Shown here piece after piece: positions 33,276 through 42,029 of a stretch of DNA of 64,000 nucleotides. The first letter of the stretch is position 1. The number at the start of each line of letters is the position of its first letter. Source of the stretch: a virus. Both the position numbers and the translations under genes were made by a program. The notes under the pieces were generated by a model. It was not told the origin of the DNA. It saw only the letters and a program-made list of their open reading frames with translations, and did no database searches. The stretch is from IMG/VR virus record IMGVR_UViG_3300020469_000020, positions 41,192 to 105,191 of that record. One strand, written 5' to 3'.

Positions 33276-33303
33276 AGTATAGCAGAATTTTTGAAAAAGT
33301 CAA
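33276..33303 (-). promoter_or_regulatory. Early sigma70-like promoter
   Basis: -35 TTGACT (33298-33303), 16-bp spacer, -10 TATACT (33276-33281) within CTGCTATACT, the same extended -10 as the lipoprotein operon. Drives the 41-aa basic gene. Confidence 0.8.
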
Positions 33304-33314
33304 GGTTTTTTTTA

Positions 33315-33322
33315 TATAAATA
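33315..33322 (+). promoter_or_regulatory. T4-type late promoter box for the 102-aa plus gene
   Basis: TATAAATA on the plus strand, 73 nt ahead of the ATG at 33395, back-to-back with the early minus-strand promoter. Confidence 0.6.
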
Positions 33323-33394
33323 TAAAAAAGAATTACTTATCTCTTAGATAAGGTATATTACCAATCGGAAAATCAATTAAAAAATAAAGGTTTC

Positions 33395-33703
33395 ATGGAT
33401 TTAAGAAAGATGTCAGAAGTGGTTAACAAAATTGTAAATCCTGTTGAGGAAAACAATGAAGAAGAAATCAATCAAAAGATTGATGATATTGTTAGCGAAG
33501 CCGTAGCACCAGATATGAAAGAAGTAATGAAAAAACTCACTAAAGCCGTAGAGTCTGGAGAAGAAGGTATGGCTAAAGACTTGAGAAAAATGGCTGATGA
33601 AATGTCAGATGAAGATATGAAAAAAGCATTGCACGGTCTAATGGATGCTTGCAAACTTCCGATGGCTGATAAAGAAGAAGAAATGCCAGCAGAAGAAAAA
33701 TAA
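33395..33703 (+). CDS. Unknown acidic 102-aa late protein
   Basis: A Glu/Lys-rich, helical 102-aa protein (MDLRKMSEVVNKIVNPVEEN..., with MKEVMKKLTKAVESGEEGMA and DEMSDEDMKKALHGLMD). It is the only plus-strand gene between 28.3 and 60 kb and has a consensus late box. The late signal and isolated orientation suggest a virion or assembly role. Not recognised. Confidence 0.65.
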   Translation: MDLRKMSEVVNKIVNPVEENNEEEINQKIDDIVSEAVAPDMKEVMKKLTKAVESGEEGMAKDLRKMADEMSDEDMKKALHGLMDACKLPMADKEEEMPAEEK

Positions 33704-33708
33704 TTTTT

Positions 33709-34086
33709 TTAGGCTTTATTTGGCATAGTGAATAAAGCCTTTACATTATTCTCTGTAGGTTTTCTTGCAAAGACACACCATTGCAAAACTTCTTCATTTG
33801 GAAAGTTATTGGCATAATCTCTAAAACTTTTTCCTGTAGTATAAACATCATCTGCAATTAAAACAGGATCATTTGGATCTTTGGTACTGTATCTGTCTAG
33901 TGCTACACCCAAAGAAACTCCTCCTCTTGGTATACCTATAGCAAATCTCCAATTTCTTGGCTCATACTCCCTAATAATTTTAGCTAGTGTTTCCCATTCC
34001 TCTTTTTTGATTGCATCACATTCAATTTTCCATTTGAGAGGAAGTCCTGCGTGACTAATAAAATCACCATCTTGAAATAAATTCAT
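33709..34086 (-). CDS. Phosphoribosyltransferase-like protein
   Basis: A compact 125-aa type I PRTase-fold protein. The PRPP loop is VLIADDVYTTGKSF (about residues 74-87), the DDxxTTG motif. GIPRGGVSLG (about 50-59) fits the pyrophosphate-binding loop region. Substrate base unknown; hypoxanthine, xanthine or orotate class cannot be told by eye. Given prs, purF and pyrF in the window, use of phage-made PRPP is an attractive inference. Confidence 0.7.
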   Translation of the reverse strand: MNLFQDGDFISHAGLPLKWKIECDAIKKEEWETLAKIIREYEPRNWRFAIGIPRGGVSLGVALDRYSTKDPNDPVLIADDVYTTGKSFRDYANNFPNEEVLQWCVFARKPTENNVKALFTMPNKA

Positions 34087-34095
34087 AATTACTCT

Positions 34096-34410
34096 CTATT
34101 GGTATTCATAAGTTTCTTGTGAATGTCTGAGTAGATTGCTTATTCTGTAATTCATCTCTAGAAATTTCATTCTACACTGAAAAAACAATCCACAAAATAA
34201 AACACAATTACTTTGATTATACTGGTCTTCTTTATCAATCTGCATACATGCAAATTGCAACTCGGAGTGATTGTATTCAGCTACAATATCTCTAACCATT
34301 GCTTGCATTTCTACAGAATCTGGCCGAGGAACCGGAGTTTCTGCTGTTTCTCCGAATAATGGAATAGCAATTACACTTGCGAATAATAATATTAATAATA
34401 ATTTTTTCAT
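34096..34410 (-). CDS. Small exported Cys-containing protein
   Basis: A 104-aa protein with a signal peptide (MKKLLLILLFASVIAIPLFG, cleavage near residue 20). The mature region has four Cys (FACMQ, NCVLFCGLFFQC), which could form disulphides in the periplasm. No family recognised. It lies 1 nt from the putative capsid-cargo gene and 9 nt from the PRTase gene. Confidence 0.55.
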   Translation of the reverse strand: MKKLLLILLFASVIAIPLFGETAETPVPRPDSVEMQAMVRDIVAEYNHSELQFACMQIDKEDQYNQSNCVLFCGLFFQCRMKFLEMNYRISNLLRHSQETYEYQ

Positions 34411-34411
34411 G

Positions 34412-35467
34412 TTACATTATGTATATTTTTCCCTTTGCTGCTTCAAACATGTCTTCAACATTTTTTATACCATTTGAAATCATCAGTTTCATATAGTCTT
34501 CTGCTTGTTGCGCAACATAATCATCAGACAACGCAAGGCTATAGTTTAAAAATTTTATCTTCCTTGGTAAATTATCTACAAAATTAAAAGGAAGTTTTCT
34601 TGGTTCATCTTCTTCATCCCAAACATTTTTACTATTTTCAGCATACCATACAAATGCTACAAATAAGTCATACAAAAATTCATAATATCTCTCTAATTTT
34701 ACAACTGCTTTTGTTCTTTTGGATTCACCTTTTGCATGTTGCATAGTTTTTCTTGCTGAATTAAAATTTCCAAATAATTTAAAAAATTCATACAATCCTT
34801 CATTTGGAAACTTATCTTTCATAATATTTCTCAGACTATTATAATATTTGTTCTGTACTGCTGCAAATTGATTTTCATTTAAATTATCATAGACATCTTC
34901 ATCTAAACTATAATTATCTCTCATAAAATTAAATATTTCTGGCTGAATAGCTTCTGTAAATTTATCAGTGAAAACTCTACCAAATCTAGTTGAACCTCTA
35001 TTTAAAGCGTGACCCATTCTATGCAAAATAATCCAAGGAGTCAATCCTACTTTTGAATCTCCGATATTTGTAGTATATACAATAGAAATAGATTTTTTAG
35101 CTTTTTCTGTTAACTTATTATTTTCTCCAATTAAATCTTTACTTTGAAGATATTCGGTCATCTTTTTATTATAATCTTCTTTAAAAGAATATTCTATAAA
35201 TTCTCCAGTTTCATGAAACTTTCTACTTCCTTGAAAATCAGCAAAGTAGATGCGAAAATCTTCTTTAAATATTTTTAAAACTTTTTCTAATTTATCTTTT
35301 GTTTTAGAATTTTTTACTAGCTTACGATCTATTTTACTAAAAGAAGATAGTGTTTCGCCTTTTTTATTAACTGCTGATTTTCCAGATTTGGTTTTTCTCT
35401 CTCCTACATCACTATCATCATAGTCTGCAAGAGGTGCTTCTGTTAAAAATTGTTGAAATGATTTCAT
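34412..35467 (-). CDS. Putative internal head protein with capsid-targeting-like N-terminus
   Basis: A 351-aa protein starting MKSFQQFLTEAP, closely matching the T4 internal-protein targeting peptide (pattern MKTYQEFIAEA) with a gp21 LTE/A site at residues 8-11. The centre holds TPWIILHRMGHALNRG, which looks like an HExxH zinc-protease helix but has Arg at the catalytic Glu position. The remainder is helical. A late box overlaps the purT stop 39 nt upstream. It is likely packaged with DNA; activity unknown. Confidence 0.65.
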   Translation of the reverse strand: MKSFQQFLTEAPLADYDDSDVGERKTKSGKSAVNKKGETLSSFSKIDRKLVKNSKTKDKLEKVLKIFKEDFRIYFADFQGSRKFHETGEFIEYSFKEDYNKKMTEYLQSKDLIGENNKLTEKAKKSISIVYTTNIGDSKVGLTPWIILHRMGHALNRGSTRFGRVFTDKFTEAIQPEIFNFMRDNYSLDEDVYDNLNENQFAAVQNKYYNSLRNIMKDKFPNEGLYEFFKLFGNFNSARKTMQHAKGESKRTKAVVKLERYYEFLYDLFVAFVWYAENSKNVWDEEDEPRKLPFNFVDNLPRKIKFLNYSLALSDDYVAQQAEDYMKLMISNGIKNVEDMFEAAKGKIYIM

Positions 35468-35505
35468 TGTTAACTTAGAATATAATTAAAAAGAATTGTT
35501 TTAAT

Positions 35506-35513
35506 TATTTATC
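35506..35513 (-). promoter_or_regulatory. Late promoter box (GATAAATA) for the 351-aa cargo candidate
   Basis: Minus-strand GATAAATA, 39 nt ahead of the ATG at 35467, overlapping the purT stop codon. It gives this gene late timing distinct from the purT-purA operon. Confidence 0.6.
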
Positions 35514-36648
35514 TTTCTATAATTTTTATTTTATTTGCTGCACGTTTGGCAATATCAACATTCTTAGCTAAAACAACTGCCATTCTACGATTTTTTCTTG
35601 TAGTTGGCTTTCCAAAGATTCGCACATCATCTGCAATTTCAAGAGATTCTTTTATGCCGGTTATATCAAAATTATTACTTTCTTTGTTAGCTAATACAAC
35701 ATGACTAGCACCTTCTCTAAGAAATTCAATATTTGGAATTGGTAAACCTAGTAATGCTCTAGCGTGTAAATCAAATTCACTTAAATTTTGAGTATATAAC
35801 GTAACCATTCCAGTATCATGTGGTCTTGGACTTAACTCACTAAAAATTACATCTTCACCCTTAACAAAAAATTCAACACCAAATAATCCAGCACCACCTA
35901 AATCATCAGTAATGATTTTAGCCATTTCTTTTGCTTTATCTAAACTTTGATCTTTCATTGGTTGTGGTTGCCAACTATATTGATAATCTCCGCTTTTTTG
36001 AACATGTCCAATAGGATTACAGAATAGCGTAGGCCAATCATTTTGTTGTTTAATTGTTAATAGTGTAATTTCATAATCAAAATTAACAAACTCTTCTACA
36101 ATAACTTTTTTACGGTCTCCTCTCATACCTTCTATTGCATAATTCCATGCCATTACAATACCTAAACTATTCATGCAAGAACTTTGTCCTTTACCACTTG
36201 AACTCATAACAGGTTTGACAATAACTGGATATCCAATATTTTTAGCAGCCTTTTTTAATTCTTCTAAACTTTCTGCATATTCAAATTTAGCTGTTCTTAA
36301 ACCTATTTCTTTTGCTCTGTCACGTATTCTATCTCTGTTCATAGTAAGATCTACAGCGTTTCCACTAGGAGTAACTTTTATTCCTTTTTCTTCAATATCA
36401 AGTAAAACTGATGTACGAATAGCTTCTACTTCGGGAACAATAATATCTGGTTTTACATCTTCAATAATATATTTTAACAATTCTCCATTTAACATGTCTA
36501 AATGAACTCTTTCATCTGCAACCTGCATCGCTGGAGCTTCTGAATAATTATCACAAACAGTCACACGATGACCTAATCTTTTTAAACTTATTGTTAATTC
36601 TTTACCTAGTTCTCCACCACCAAGTAATAATATTTTTTTATAATTCAA
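35509..36648 (-). CDS. purT: Formate-dependent GAR transformylase (PurT)
   Basis: ATP-grasp enzyme making formylglycinamide ribonucleotide from GAR, formate and ATP, purine step 3. From residue 6 it reads [20 protein letters not shown], closely matching E. coli PurT RVMLLGSGELGKEV, with [19 protein letters not shown]-type ATP loop (here [19 protein letters not shown]) and [20 protein letters not shown], plus PHDTGMVT. About 379 aa from TTG at 36648 (E. coli 392). An ATG at 36711 would add 21 residues read out of frame through conserved purA codons, so the TTG (11-nt overlap with purA) is preferred. Confidence 0.93.
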   Translation of the reverse strand: MNYKKILLLGGGELGKELTISLKRLGHRVTVCDNYSEAPAMQVADERVHLDMLNGELLKYIIEDVKPDIIVPEVEAIRTSVLLDIEEKGIKVTPSGNAVDLTMNRDRIRDRAKEIGLRTAKFEYAESLEELKKAAKNIGYPVIVKPVMSSSGKGQSSCMNSLGIVMAWNYAIEGMRGDRKKVIVEEFVNFDYEITLLTIKQQNDWPTLFCNPIGHVQKSGDYQYSWQPQPMKDQSLDKAKEMAKIITDDLGGAGLFGVEFFVKGEDVIFSELSPRPHDTGMVTLYTQNLSEFDLHARALLGLPIPNIEFLREGASHVVLANKESNNFDITGIKESLEIADDVRIFGKPTTRKNRRMAVVLAKNVDIAKRAANKIKIIER

Positions 36649-37906
36649 CTGTCTCTTCTCTTTTAGGCCCTGTTGATAATGTTCCAACTTTGCATTGTGT
36701 ATACCACTCAATTTGTTCTATGTAGTATTTCATTTGGTCTGGAACGTCTTTGTAATTGGTAATTCCCCTTGTTCTTTTTTTCCAACCTGGTATAACGTGA
36801 TAAAAGGGTTTAACATCTGATAAATTGTCAATGGGAAATTCTTCACATGGACCTCCGTCTATCCAATTATAACCGGAACATATTTTAATTTCTTCAAAAT
36901 TATCTAAAACATCTAATTTCATTAATGCCAATTCTGTAATGCCATTTAATTCAACAGCACGTTTAACTAGCACAGCATCAAACCATCCGCACCTTCTTGG
37001 TCTTCCAGTAGTTGCTCCATACTCATCTCCCATCTGTCTTAGATATTCACCTTTTTCACTTGTAATTTCAGTTGGAAAAGGACCACTTCCTACTCTAGTT
37101 GTATATGCTTTTGTTATTCCAATTACACGATTAATTTTAGTTGGTCCTATTCCACTACCTGTACATGCAGCACCCGCTAATGTATTTGAACTGGTTACGT
37201 AAGGATATGTCCCATGATCTACATCTAAAAAAGTTCCTTGTGCTCCCTCAAATAAAATATTTTTATTTTTATTAATTGTATTATTAATTACACTTGAACA
37301 ATCTATTAAGAAAGATTTGATTTCTTTATAATAACTATGATACTTTTCAACCATTTTATCAATATCAAAGTCAGACTTTTTACCTGTATAGTAAACAACA
37401 TCAGCATTTTTCTTTGGTAGTATACATTCTAATTTAGACCTTAAAATATCAGTACTTTTTAAATCACAAATTCTTAATCCAGTTCTTGCAACTTTGTCTT
37501 CATATACAGGACCAATACCTTTACAAGTTGTACCTATTTTTGTAGAATGGTTTTTTTCCTTTTCACTATCAAACAGTAAATGATAGTCAAGTATTACGTG
37601 TGCCTGTGAGCTAATTCTTAATTTATTAAATACATCATATCCAGCAGATTCTAGATCTTTTATTTCTTTCATTAAACTTGATAGTTCAATGACTGTTCCG
37701 TTTCCTAAAATACATTCTTTACCTTGTAAAATACCACTTGGAACTAGATGTAGAACAACTTTTTTGTCTTCATACATAACAGTGTGACCTGCATTATTTC
37801 CACCTTGATATCTTACAACTAAATCAGATTCTTGAGTTAATAAATCAACAATCTTACCTTTACCTTCATCACCCCACTGAGTTCCAACAACAACTGTGCA
37901 TGACAT
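36638..37906 (-). CDS. purA: Adenylosuccinate synthase (PurA)
   Basis: A 422-aa enzyme converting IMP, aspartate and GTP to adenylosuccinate, first committed step to AMP. The N-terminal GTP loop [19 protein letters not shown] (residues about 5-23) and GGNNAGHTV are intact. The catalytic Asp14/His42 equivalents are present, as are the [20 protein letters not shown] block and the [11 protein letters not shown] block. Full length. It overlaps purT and follows the 104-aa gene closely. Confidence 0.97.
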   Translation of the reverse strand: MSCTVVVGTQWGDEGKGKIVDLLTQESDLVVRYQGGNNAGHTVMYEDKKVVLHLVPSGILQGKECILGNGTVIELSSLMKEIKDLESAGYDVFNKLRISSQAHVILDYHLLFDSEKEKNHSTKIGTTCKGIGPVYEDKVARTGLRICDLKSTDILRSKLECILPKKNADVVYYTGKKSDFDIDKMVEKYHSYYKEIKSFLIDCSSVINNTINKNKNILFEGAQGTFLDVDHGTYPYVTSSNTLAGAACTGSGIGPTKINRVIGITKAYTTRVGSGPFPTEITSEKGEYLRQMGDEYGATTGRPRRCGWFDAVLVKRAVELNGITELALMKLDVLDNFEEIKICSGYNWIDGGPCEEFPIDNLSDVKPFYHVIPGWKKRTRGITNYKDVPDQMKYYIEQIEWYTQCKVGTLSTGPKREETVEL

Positions 37907-37914
37907 AATAACCT

Positions 37915-38229
37915 TTATGTAATTTTATATCCGTATGTTTTAACAAATATGTCAAATGGTTTTATATTTTTATATTTTTCTTGATATAAAAGATGAAAAG
38001 CTGAACTAATTATTTTTGGAGGATATTTACGAATTGAAAAACCAGAACCTTCACTACCTAAAGATTTTTCAATTAAGTCTTTATAGATACAATCTACACT
38101 ACTATCTATCATACTTTTTAAATCTACACATATCTTATCATATTCATAATCTTCTATAATAGATTCATCTAATTTATAATATAGAAAACTATGAACCAAA
38201 AACTGACGTATTTTTCTATCAAGTTCCAT
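37915..38229 (-). CDS. Unknown 104-aa protein with ligase-Ia-like motif
   Basis: A 104-aa protein with [20 protein letters not shown] (about residues 15-34), resembling the YYxxDxPxxxDxEYDxL helix of domain Ia of NAD-dependent DNA ligases, which binds NMN. The rest shows no ligase domain. Similar short proteins occur in phages as I recall. It overlaps rpe by 11 nt. Function unknown; NMN/NAD binding is only a hint. Confidence 0.5.
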   Translation of the reverse strand: MELDRKIRQFLVHSFLYYKLDESIIEDYEYDKICVDLKSMIDSSVDCIYKDLIEKSLGSEGSGFSIRKYPPKIISSAFHLLYQEKYKNIKPFDIFVKTYGYKIT

Positions 38230-38863
38230 TGTTTTTTAATTCCCTAATAATATTAACATAATTATTATGTTTGAAAACACTACTTCCAACAACAGCAACA
38301 TCAGCGCCAGCTTTAGAAATTTCTTTTATATTAATTAAATTGATGCCCCCATCTACAACTATTTTTATATCTTTATCTCCTATAATCTCTCTTACATTTT
38401 TAATTTTTTTTACTTGATCTGATATAAAAGCTTGACCTCCGAAACCGGGATTCACAGTCATAATTAAAACAATATCAATATCATTAATAACGTATTTTAA
38501 AACACTTTCATTTGTACCAGGATTTAAACTAACACCAGCTTTTCTTCCAAAATTTTTGATACTTTGAATACCTTTATGTAAATGATTACCTGCTTCTGCA
38601 TGAATTGTAATATGATTAGCACCTGCTTCTACAAAAGATTCTATGTAATTTTCATATGGTTCAATCATTAGATGAACATCAAAAGGTTTAATAGTAAAAC
38701 TTCTTATTGATTTCATAACATCAGGACCAAAGGATATATTTGGTACATAATGCCCATCCATAATATCTACATGAATCCAATCGGCACCTGCTTCATCTAC
38801 ATCTTTTACTTCTTGTCCTAATTTACTAAAATCTGCTGCTAAAATACTTGGCGCAATTAACAT
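38219..38863 (-). CDS. rpe: Ribulose-phosphate 3-epimerase (Rpe)
   Basis: A 214-aa TIM-barrel enzyme interconverting ribulose-5-P and xylulose-5-P. It opens [19 protein letters not shown] and has the metal and catalytic motif [20 protein letters not shown] (about residues 31-50), [22 protein letters not shown] and VDGGIN. All are intact, and length equals the family norm. It shares its ATG base with the stop of the upstream gene. With RpiB it channels pentose-phosphate intermediates toward ribose-5-P and PRPP. Confidence 0.96.
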   Translation of the reverse strand: MLIAPSILAADFSKLGQEVKDVDEAGADWIHVDIMDGHYVPNISFGPDVMKSIRSFTIKPFDVHLMIEPYENYIESFVEAGANHITIHAEAGNHLHKGIQSIKNFGRKAGVSLNPGTNESVLKYVINDIDIVLIMTVNPGFGGQAFISDQVKKIKNVREIIGDKDIKIVVDGGINLINIKEISKAGADVAVVGSSVFKHNNYVNIIRELKNNGT

Positions 38864-39510
38864 TACAACTTTTCCTCTGCTAAAGATTTATATTGCCATT
38901 CATCTGTATGACCAACTTTCCATTTGGCTTCTGTTTCAACACTATAATTTTGACTACAAACTTTAAAGTCTGGTTGTTTTAGTTTTTCAGATGTCAAACT
39001 GCTGTCATGCCAAATGATTCTATTATTAGGTTGTGCGGCAAATTGACCATTATCTAATTGTAGAATGTTAAATGATTTGTGTTCTGGGTCATGTTCACTG
39101 AAATTTATATCAATTGTAGAGTGTTCACTATGACAATTATCTACAGTAAACATGTAAACACCTTTATACATTTTTCTATCTTTTGCAAAATATTCACATC
39201 TTGATAAAATAGGTTTTCTAATAATAGTTATACTATAATCAAAACAATCCCAAAGTTGTAGTGCATCTAATGGTAACTGATCTTCAAGGTCAATATCTGT
39301 TTTCCAAACAAATGCACTAATTGGTAGTTTATCAAACAATGCTCCATATTCTGTCAATAGAGTTTCAAAATACAAGGCTTTACCCTGCACACTTTTTAAA
39401 CTTATCCAAACACCTGGTGTATATTCTCCATAACCTTTTTCCAAATCATATAGATATTCTTTTTTAACATAAAGATTAGTTAAGGGTAAATTATGAACTA
39501 AGAACGCCAT
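38863..39510 (-). CDS. Conserved hypothetical protein of T4-like marine phages
   Basis: A 215-aa protein starting [20 protein letters not shown], with [33 protein letters not shown] and [15 protein letters not shown] recall this as one of the most conserved unknown proteins of T4-like cyanophages. No catalytic motif is evident. It overlaps the SbmA-like gene by 20 nt. Confidence 0.75.
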   Translation of the reverse strand: MAFLVHNLPLTNLYVKKEYLYDLEKGYGEYTPGVWISLKSVQGKALYFETLLTEYGALFDKLPISAFVWKTDIDLEDQLPLDALQLWDCFDYSITIIRKPILSRCEYFAKDRKMYKGVYMFTVDNCHSEHSTIDINFSEHDPEHKSFNILQLDNGQFAAQPNNRIIWHDSSLTSEKLKQPDFKVCSQNYSVETEAKWKVGHTDEWQYKSLAEEKL

Positions 39511-40483
39511 CTTTTACTCCAAACTGTTTTTCAAATTCACGCAATCTTTTATACACACTCATAAGTTCTACAATTTGTAGCCATGAACGTATAATATACT
39601 GTAAACTTTCAGCTACTTTACTAAAGGCTCTTACTGTTTGACTTACTATACCTAATGTAATTCCACCTGCAACGATTGTCGGTCCCAATGCAGAGTACGG
39701 AACAATTACCATACCTTGAAGGTAACTCCATTTGGCAATGTTGAAATAAAAGTAATGTAGATAAGAACGGAAGTGAATGGCTCTAACATTAGCAAATAAG
39801 TTAGTAACGCTGTCTTGGTCTGCACGGTATTCATTGTCTTCTCCATGTACAAGTTCTTTGCGATATGCAGCTTCTTCCTTTTGTATATCATATTCTATAC
39901 CAGGTAGTTTGCAACCTACCAAACTTAATACAACAGTTCCTCCTAGTGCTGTTAATAAAACAACCCAAACAAGTCCATGATCAACTTGTCCAACGATAGG
40001 AAATTCTGTTACACTCTTACTTAATCCCCAAAGAATAGGAATAAAAGCTATTAACATTAAAACGGATTCTAGTAATCCAACACCGAGGTTTTCTGTGAGG
40101 CGGGCGAATTTTAAAGTGTCTTCTTGTACACGTTGACTTGCACCTTCAATATTTCTTACACGATTCCAATTCTCATGATAATATTCTGCCATACTTTGCC
40201 GCCAACGAAATGTCCAGTGATTTACTAAAAATCCGTTGAAAATAACATTGACAACAATGTATATACCTGCGATACTAAAAAAGTCATACATGTATCCATA
40301 ATATTCTTCAAGTGTCACACTTCCAGGTTGTGACAAAGCACGTTGTAACGCATCATAAAATCTTCCAAACCACTCATTTATTTGTACATCTAACTGAACA
40401 GTATACCATATTGCAAGAACAATTGTTAATGTTCCAAGAGTACTCCACAATCTCCAGCGACTATCATAGAAAAAACGAAACAT
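39491..40483 (-). CDS. SbmA/BacA-like inner-membrane peptide transporter
   Basis: A 330-aa polytopic protein highly similar to E. coli SbmA along its length. Matching stretches include RWRLWSTLGTLTIVLAIWYT, the GASQRVQEDTLKFARLTENL block (E. coli GAAQRVQEDTMRFASTLENM), AAYRKELVHGEDNEYRA and VELMSVYKRLREFE. It lacks about the first 80 residues of E. coli SbmA (406 aa), that is the first TM hairpin. SbmA/BacA imports peptides such as microcins and modified antibiotics by proton motive force. A phage copy could change peptide uptake or nutrient import. Confidence 0.9.
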   Translation of the reverse strand: MFRFFYDSRWRLWSTLGTLTIVLAIWYTVQLDVQINEWFGRFYDALQRALSQPGSVTLEEYYGYMYDFFSIAGIYIVVNVIFNGFLVNHWTFRWRQSMAEYYHENWNRVRNIEGASQRVQEDTLKFARLTENLGVGLLESVLMLIAFIPILWGLSKSVTEFPIVGQVDHGLVWVVLLTALGGTVVLSLVGCKLPGIEYDIQKEEAAYRKELVHGEDNEYRADQDSVTNLFANVRAIHFRSYLHYFYFNIAKWSYLQGMVIVPYSALGPTIVAGGITLGIVSQTVRAFSKVAESLQYIIRSWLQIVELMSVYKRLREFEKQFGVKDGVLSS

Positions 40484-40514
40484 AATATTTCCTTATTATA
40501 ATATTTCATAAAAT

Positions 40515-40682
40515 TTAAAACTCAAATCTATTATCTAAATTAGCCAATGATTGTGCGTTACACTCTATAATCGGATAAACAATGTTTTCAAAATCAATAA
40601 GTGCTTTTTCATAAATTTGAGGATTCATGATTCCTACAGAGAGAATTACACCCGAAAAGAAACAAAATAATTTTGCTAACAT
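40515..40682 (-). CDS. 55-aa small membrane or exported protein
   Basis: MLAKLFCFFSGVILSVGI start (hydrophobic, residues 4-19), then IYEKALIDFENIVYPIIE. AGGAG lies 6 nt ahead of the ATG at 40682. It fills the gap between the SbmA-like gene and its upstream neighbour. Unknown function. Confidence 0.55.
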   Translation of the reverse strand: MLAKLFCFFSGVILSVGIMNPQIYEKALIDFENIVYPIIECNAQSLANLDNRFEF

Positions 40683-40696
40683 AAAAATCTCCTATT

Positions 40697-41329
40697 TCAA
40701 TTTTTAAAATAAAAACCTTTTCTTAGATAAGAAGGCGAACTAGTATATGTATAATCTATATATTCAATATTCTCCATACCTTCAAAAATAGGAATCATTT
40801 CAGACGTTTGATAATAGTCCATTTCTACCCAATTTGAATTTAACCTCAAATGAATTTCAATAATTTTGCCGTCAATCATCTCTATATTAGAGTATTTGTA
40901 TTTACCTTTCAAGTTTTTAAGAATGTTTGGAAATTTTACTTTATCAGTTGTTCTAACCCATTTATCCCATTTCCAAATGGGATTGTTTGTATTGCGAAAT
41001 CCTTCTACACATAGGATTTGTTCACCGTCTTCATAATCAATACTTAAATGTCTTCCTTTAAAAATTTCACACCAAAAATATCCTTCTGGTATTTCATCAT
41101 TCATAGATGGAGAAAGTTCTTTAAAAAAAGCACCTCTTCCCATTGACATTAAATTAACACAGGGTCTAATTATATAATTATTTTTTTGAGGAACTGAAAC
41201 TCCATGAGGACCACACACATAACCTAATCTTCTAGCAAGAATCAATTTATCAAATATCCATAAATCATCTAAGTGACATTTATTCCATGTCTCATCATCA
41301 TCTATATAATGTTCACTAATATTATACAT
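40697..41329 (-). CDS. Conserved phage protein, unknown (210 aa)
   Basis: Contains LWIFDKLILARRLGYVCGPHG (positions about 23-43), NNYIIRPCVNLMSMGRGA and GYFWCEIFKGRHLSIDYEDG. This layout is conserved in many phages of unrelated hosts as I recall; the RPCVN...GxGA segment is faintly ATP-grasp-like. No assigned function. Between rpiB and the small membrane gene in the rpiB-purT transcript. Confidence 0.65.
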   Translation of the reverse strand: MYNISEHYIDDDETWNKCHLDDLWIFDKLILARRLGYVCGPHGVSVPQKNNYIIRPCVNLMSMGRGAFFKELSPSMNDEIPEGYFWCEIFKGRHLSIDYEDGEQILCVEGFRNTNNPIWKWDKWVRTTDKVKFPNILKNLKGKYKYSNIEMIDGKIIEIHLRLNSNWVEMDYYQTSEMIPIFEGMENIEYIDYTYTSSPSYLRKGFYFKN

Positions 41330-41335
41330 ATATAC

Positions 41336-41824
41336 TTATACTAAAAGTTTATTCTCAGTTGGAAAATCATAATTCATTTCAATACTATAAGTAGAAAACT
41401 TTTTTATTCTTGCTTCATGCCTACCACCTTCAAATTCAGTATTTAAGAAAGCATCTACAATATCTGTTATAATATTAGGGTCAGTATTTCTTGCACCTAA
41501 ACATAAAACATTTGCATTGTTATGTTTTCTTGTCATAATAGCAGATTCAACATCTTTACATAATGCTGCACGTATAGCCCAAATTTTATTTGCCGCCATA
41601 CTCATTCCAATACCAGTACCACAAACTAAAATACCGTACTGACATTTACCTTCCATAATTTCAGAGCAAACTTTTTTTGAATAATCAGGATAGTCTACAG
41701 ATTCTGAACTATTGCATCCTAAATTAAGAACCATATCACCTAGCTTTAATGTATCAGCAAGGAAAGATGCTATCATATCTTTGACTATATACCCTGCATG
41801 ATCGCTTGCAATTGCTATTTCCAT
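41336..41824 (-). CDS. rpiB: Ribose-5-phosphate isomerase B (RpiB/LacAB family)
   Basis: A 162-aa isomerase of ribulose-5-P and ribose-5-P. SDHAG at residues 7-11 binds the substrate phosphate/ring region, and the active-site Cys lies in GILVCGTGIGMSMAANK (E. coli GILICGTGVGISIAANK). ALCKDVESAIMTRKHNNANV matches the family. Length is normal. It is first gene of the rpiB to purT run, with a candidate promoter 48-75 nt upstream. Confidence 0.95.
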   Translation of the reverse strand: MEIAIASDHAGYIVKDMIASFLADTLKLGDMVLNLGCNSSESVDYPDYSKKVCSEIMEGKCQYGILVCGTGIGMSMAANKIWAIRAALCKDVESAIMTRKHNNANVLCLGARNTDPNIITDIVDAFLNTEFEGGRHEARIKKFSTYSIEMNYDFPTENKLLV

Positions 41825-41871
41825 ATATTTTTATCTATAAAAATTTTAATAAATGTTTTGATTCATCCATA

Positions 41872-41899
41872 ACTATAAAAAGTACAACATTAATATCAA
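41872..41899 (-). promoter_or_regulatory. Candidate promoter for the rpiB-purT operon
   Basis: Minus-strand TTGATA (41894-41899), 16-bp spacer, TATAGT (41872-41877). Weaker than the other promoters here, but it lies in the 170-bp gap between the gp32 terminator and rpiB, where a promoter is needed. Nothing else in 41825-41995 is convincing. Confidence 0.4.
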
Positions 41900-41995
41900 T
41901 CATTAATTTGTCAATTATTTCTGGATAAGAATATGCGATAATGAGTATAGAATTTATTAAGTAAAATATGTAATCAGATGACATTAAACATTTTA

Positions 41996-42020
41996 GAAAA
42001 AGAGCGGATTAATCCGCTCT
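41996..42020 (-). terminator. Intrinsic terminator after gp32
   Basis: Perfect palindrome AGAGCGGATTAATCCGCTCT (42001-42020) followed on the minus strand by TTTTC. It separates gp32 from the rpiB operon and allows high, independent gp32 expression. Confidence 0.8.
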
Positions 42021-42029
42021 AGTTTTAGT

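Noticed and set aside
34412-35467. Calling the 351-aa protein a zinc metalloprotease
   Set aside because: The HExxH Glu is Arg and no third zinc ligand is evident.
36649-36711. ATG at 36711 as the purT start
   Set aside because: It would translate 21 residues out of frame across conserved purA codons; a TTG at 36648 gives the normal PurT N-terminus.
37915-38229. NAD-dependent DNA ligase fragment
   Set aside because: Only one helix resembles ligase domain Ia; no adenylation domain is near, and the gene looks complete at 104 aa.
41900-41995. TTGACA at about 41905-41910 as the -35 for rpiB
   Set aside because: No acceptable -10 lies 16-18 bp downstream; the TTGATA/TATAGT pair fits better.
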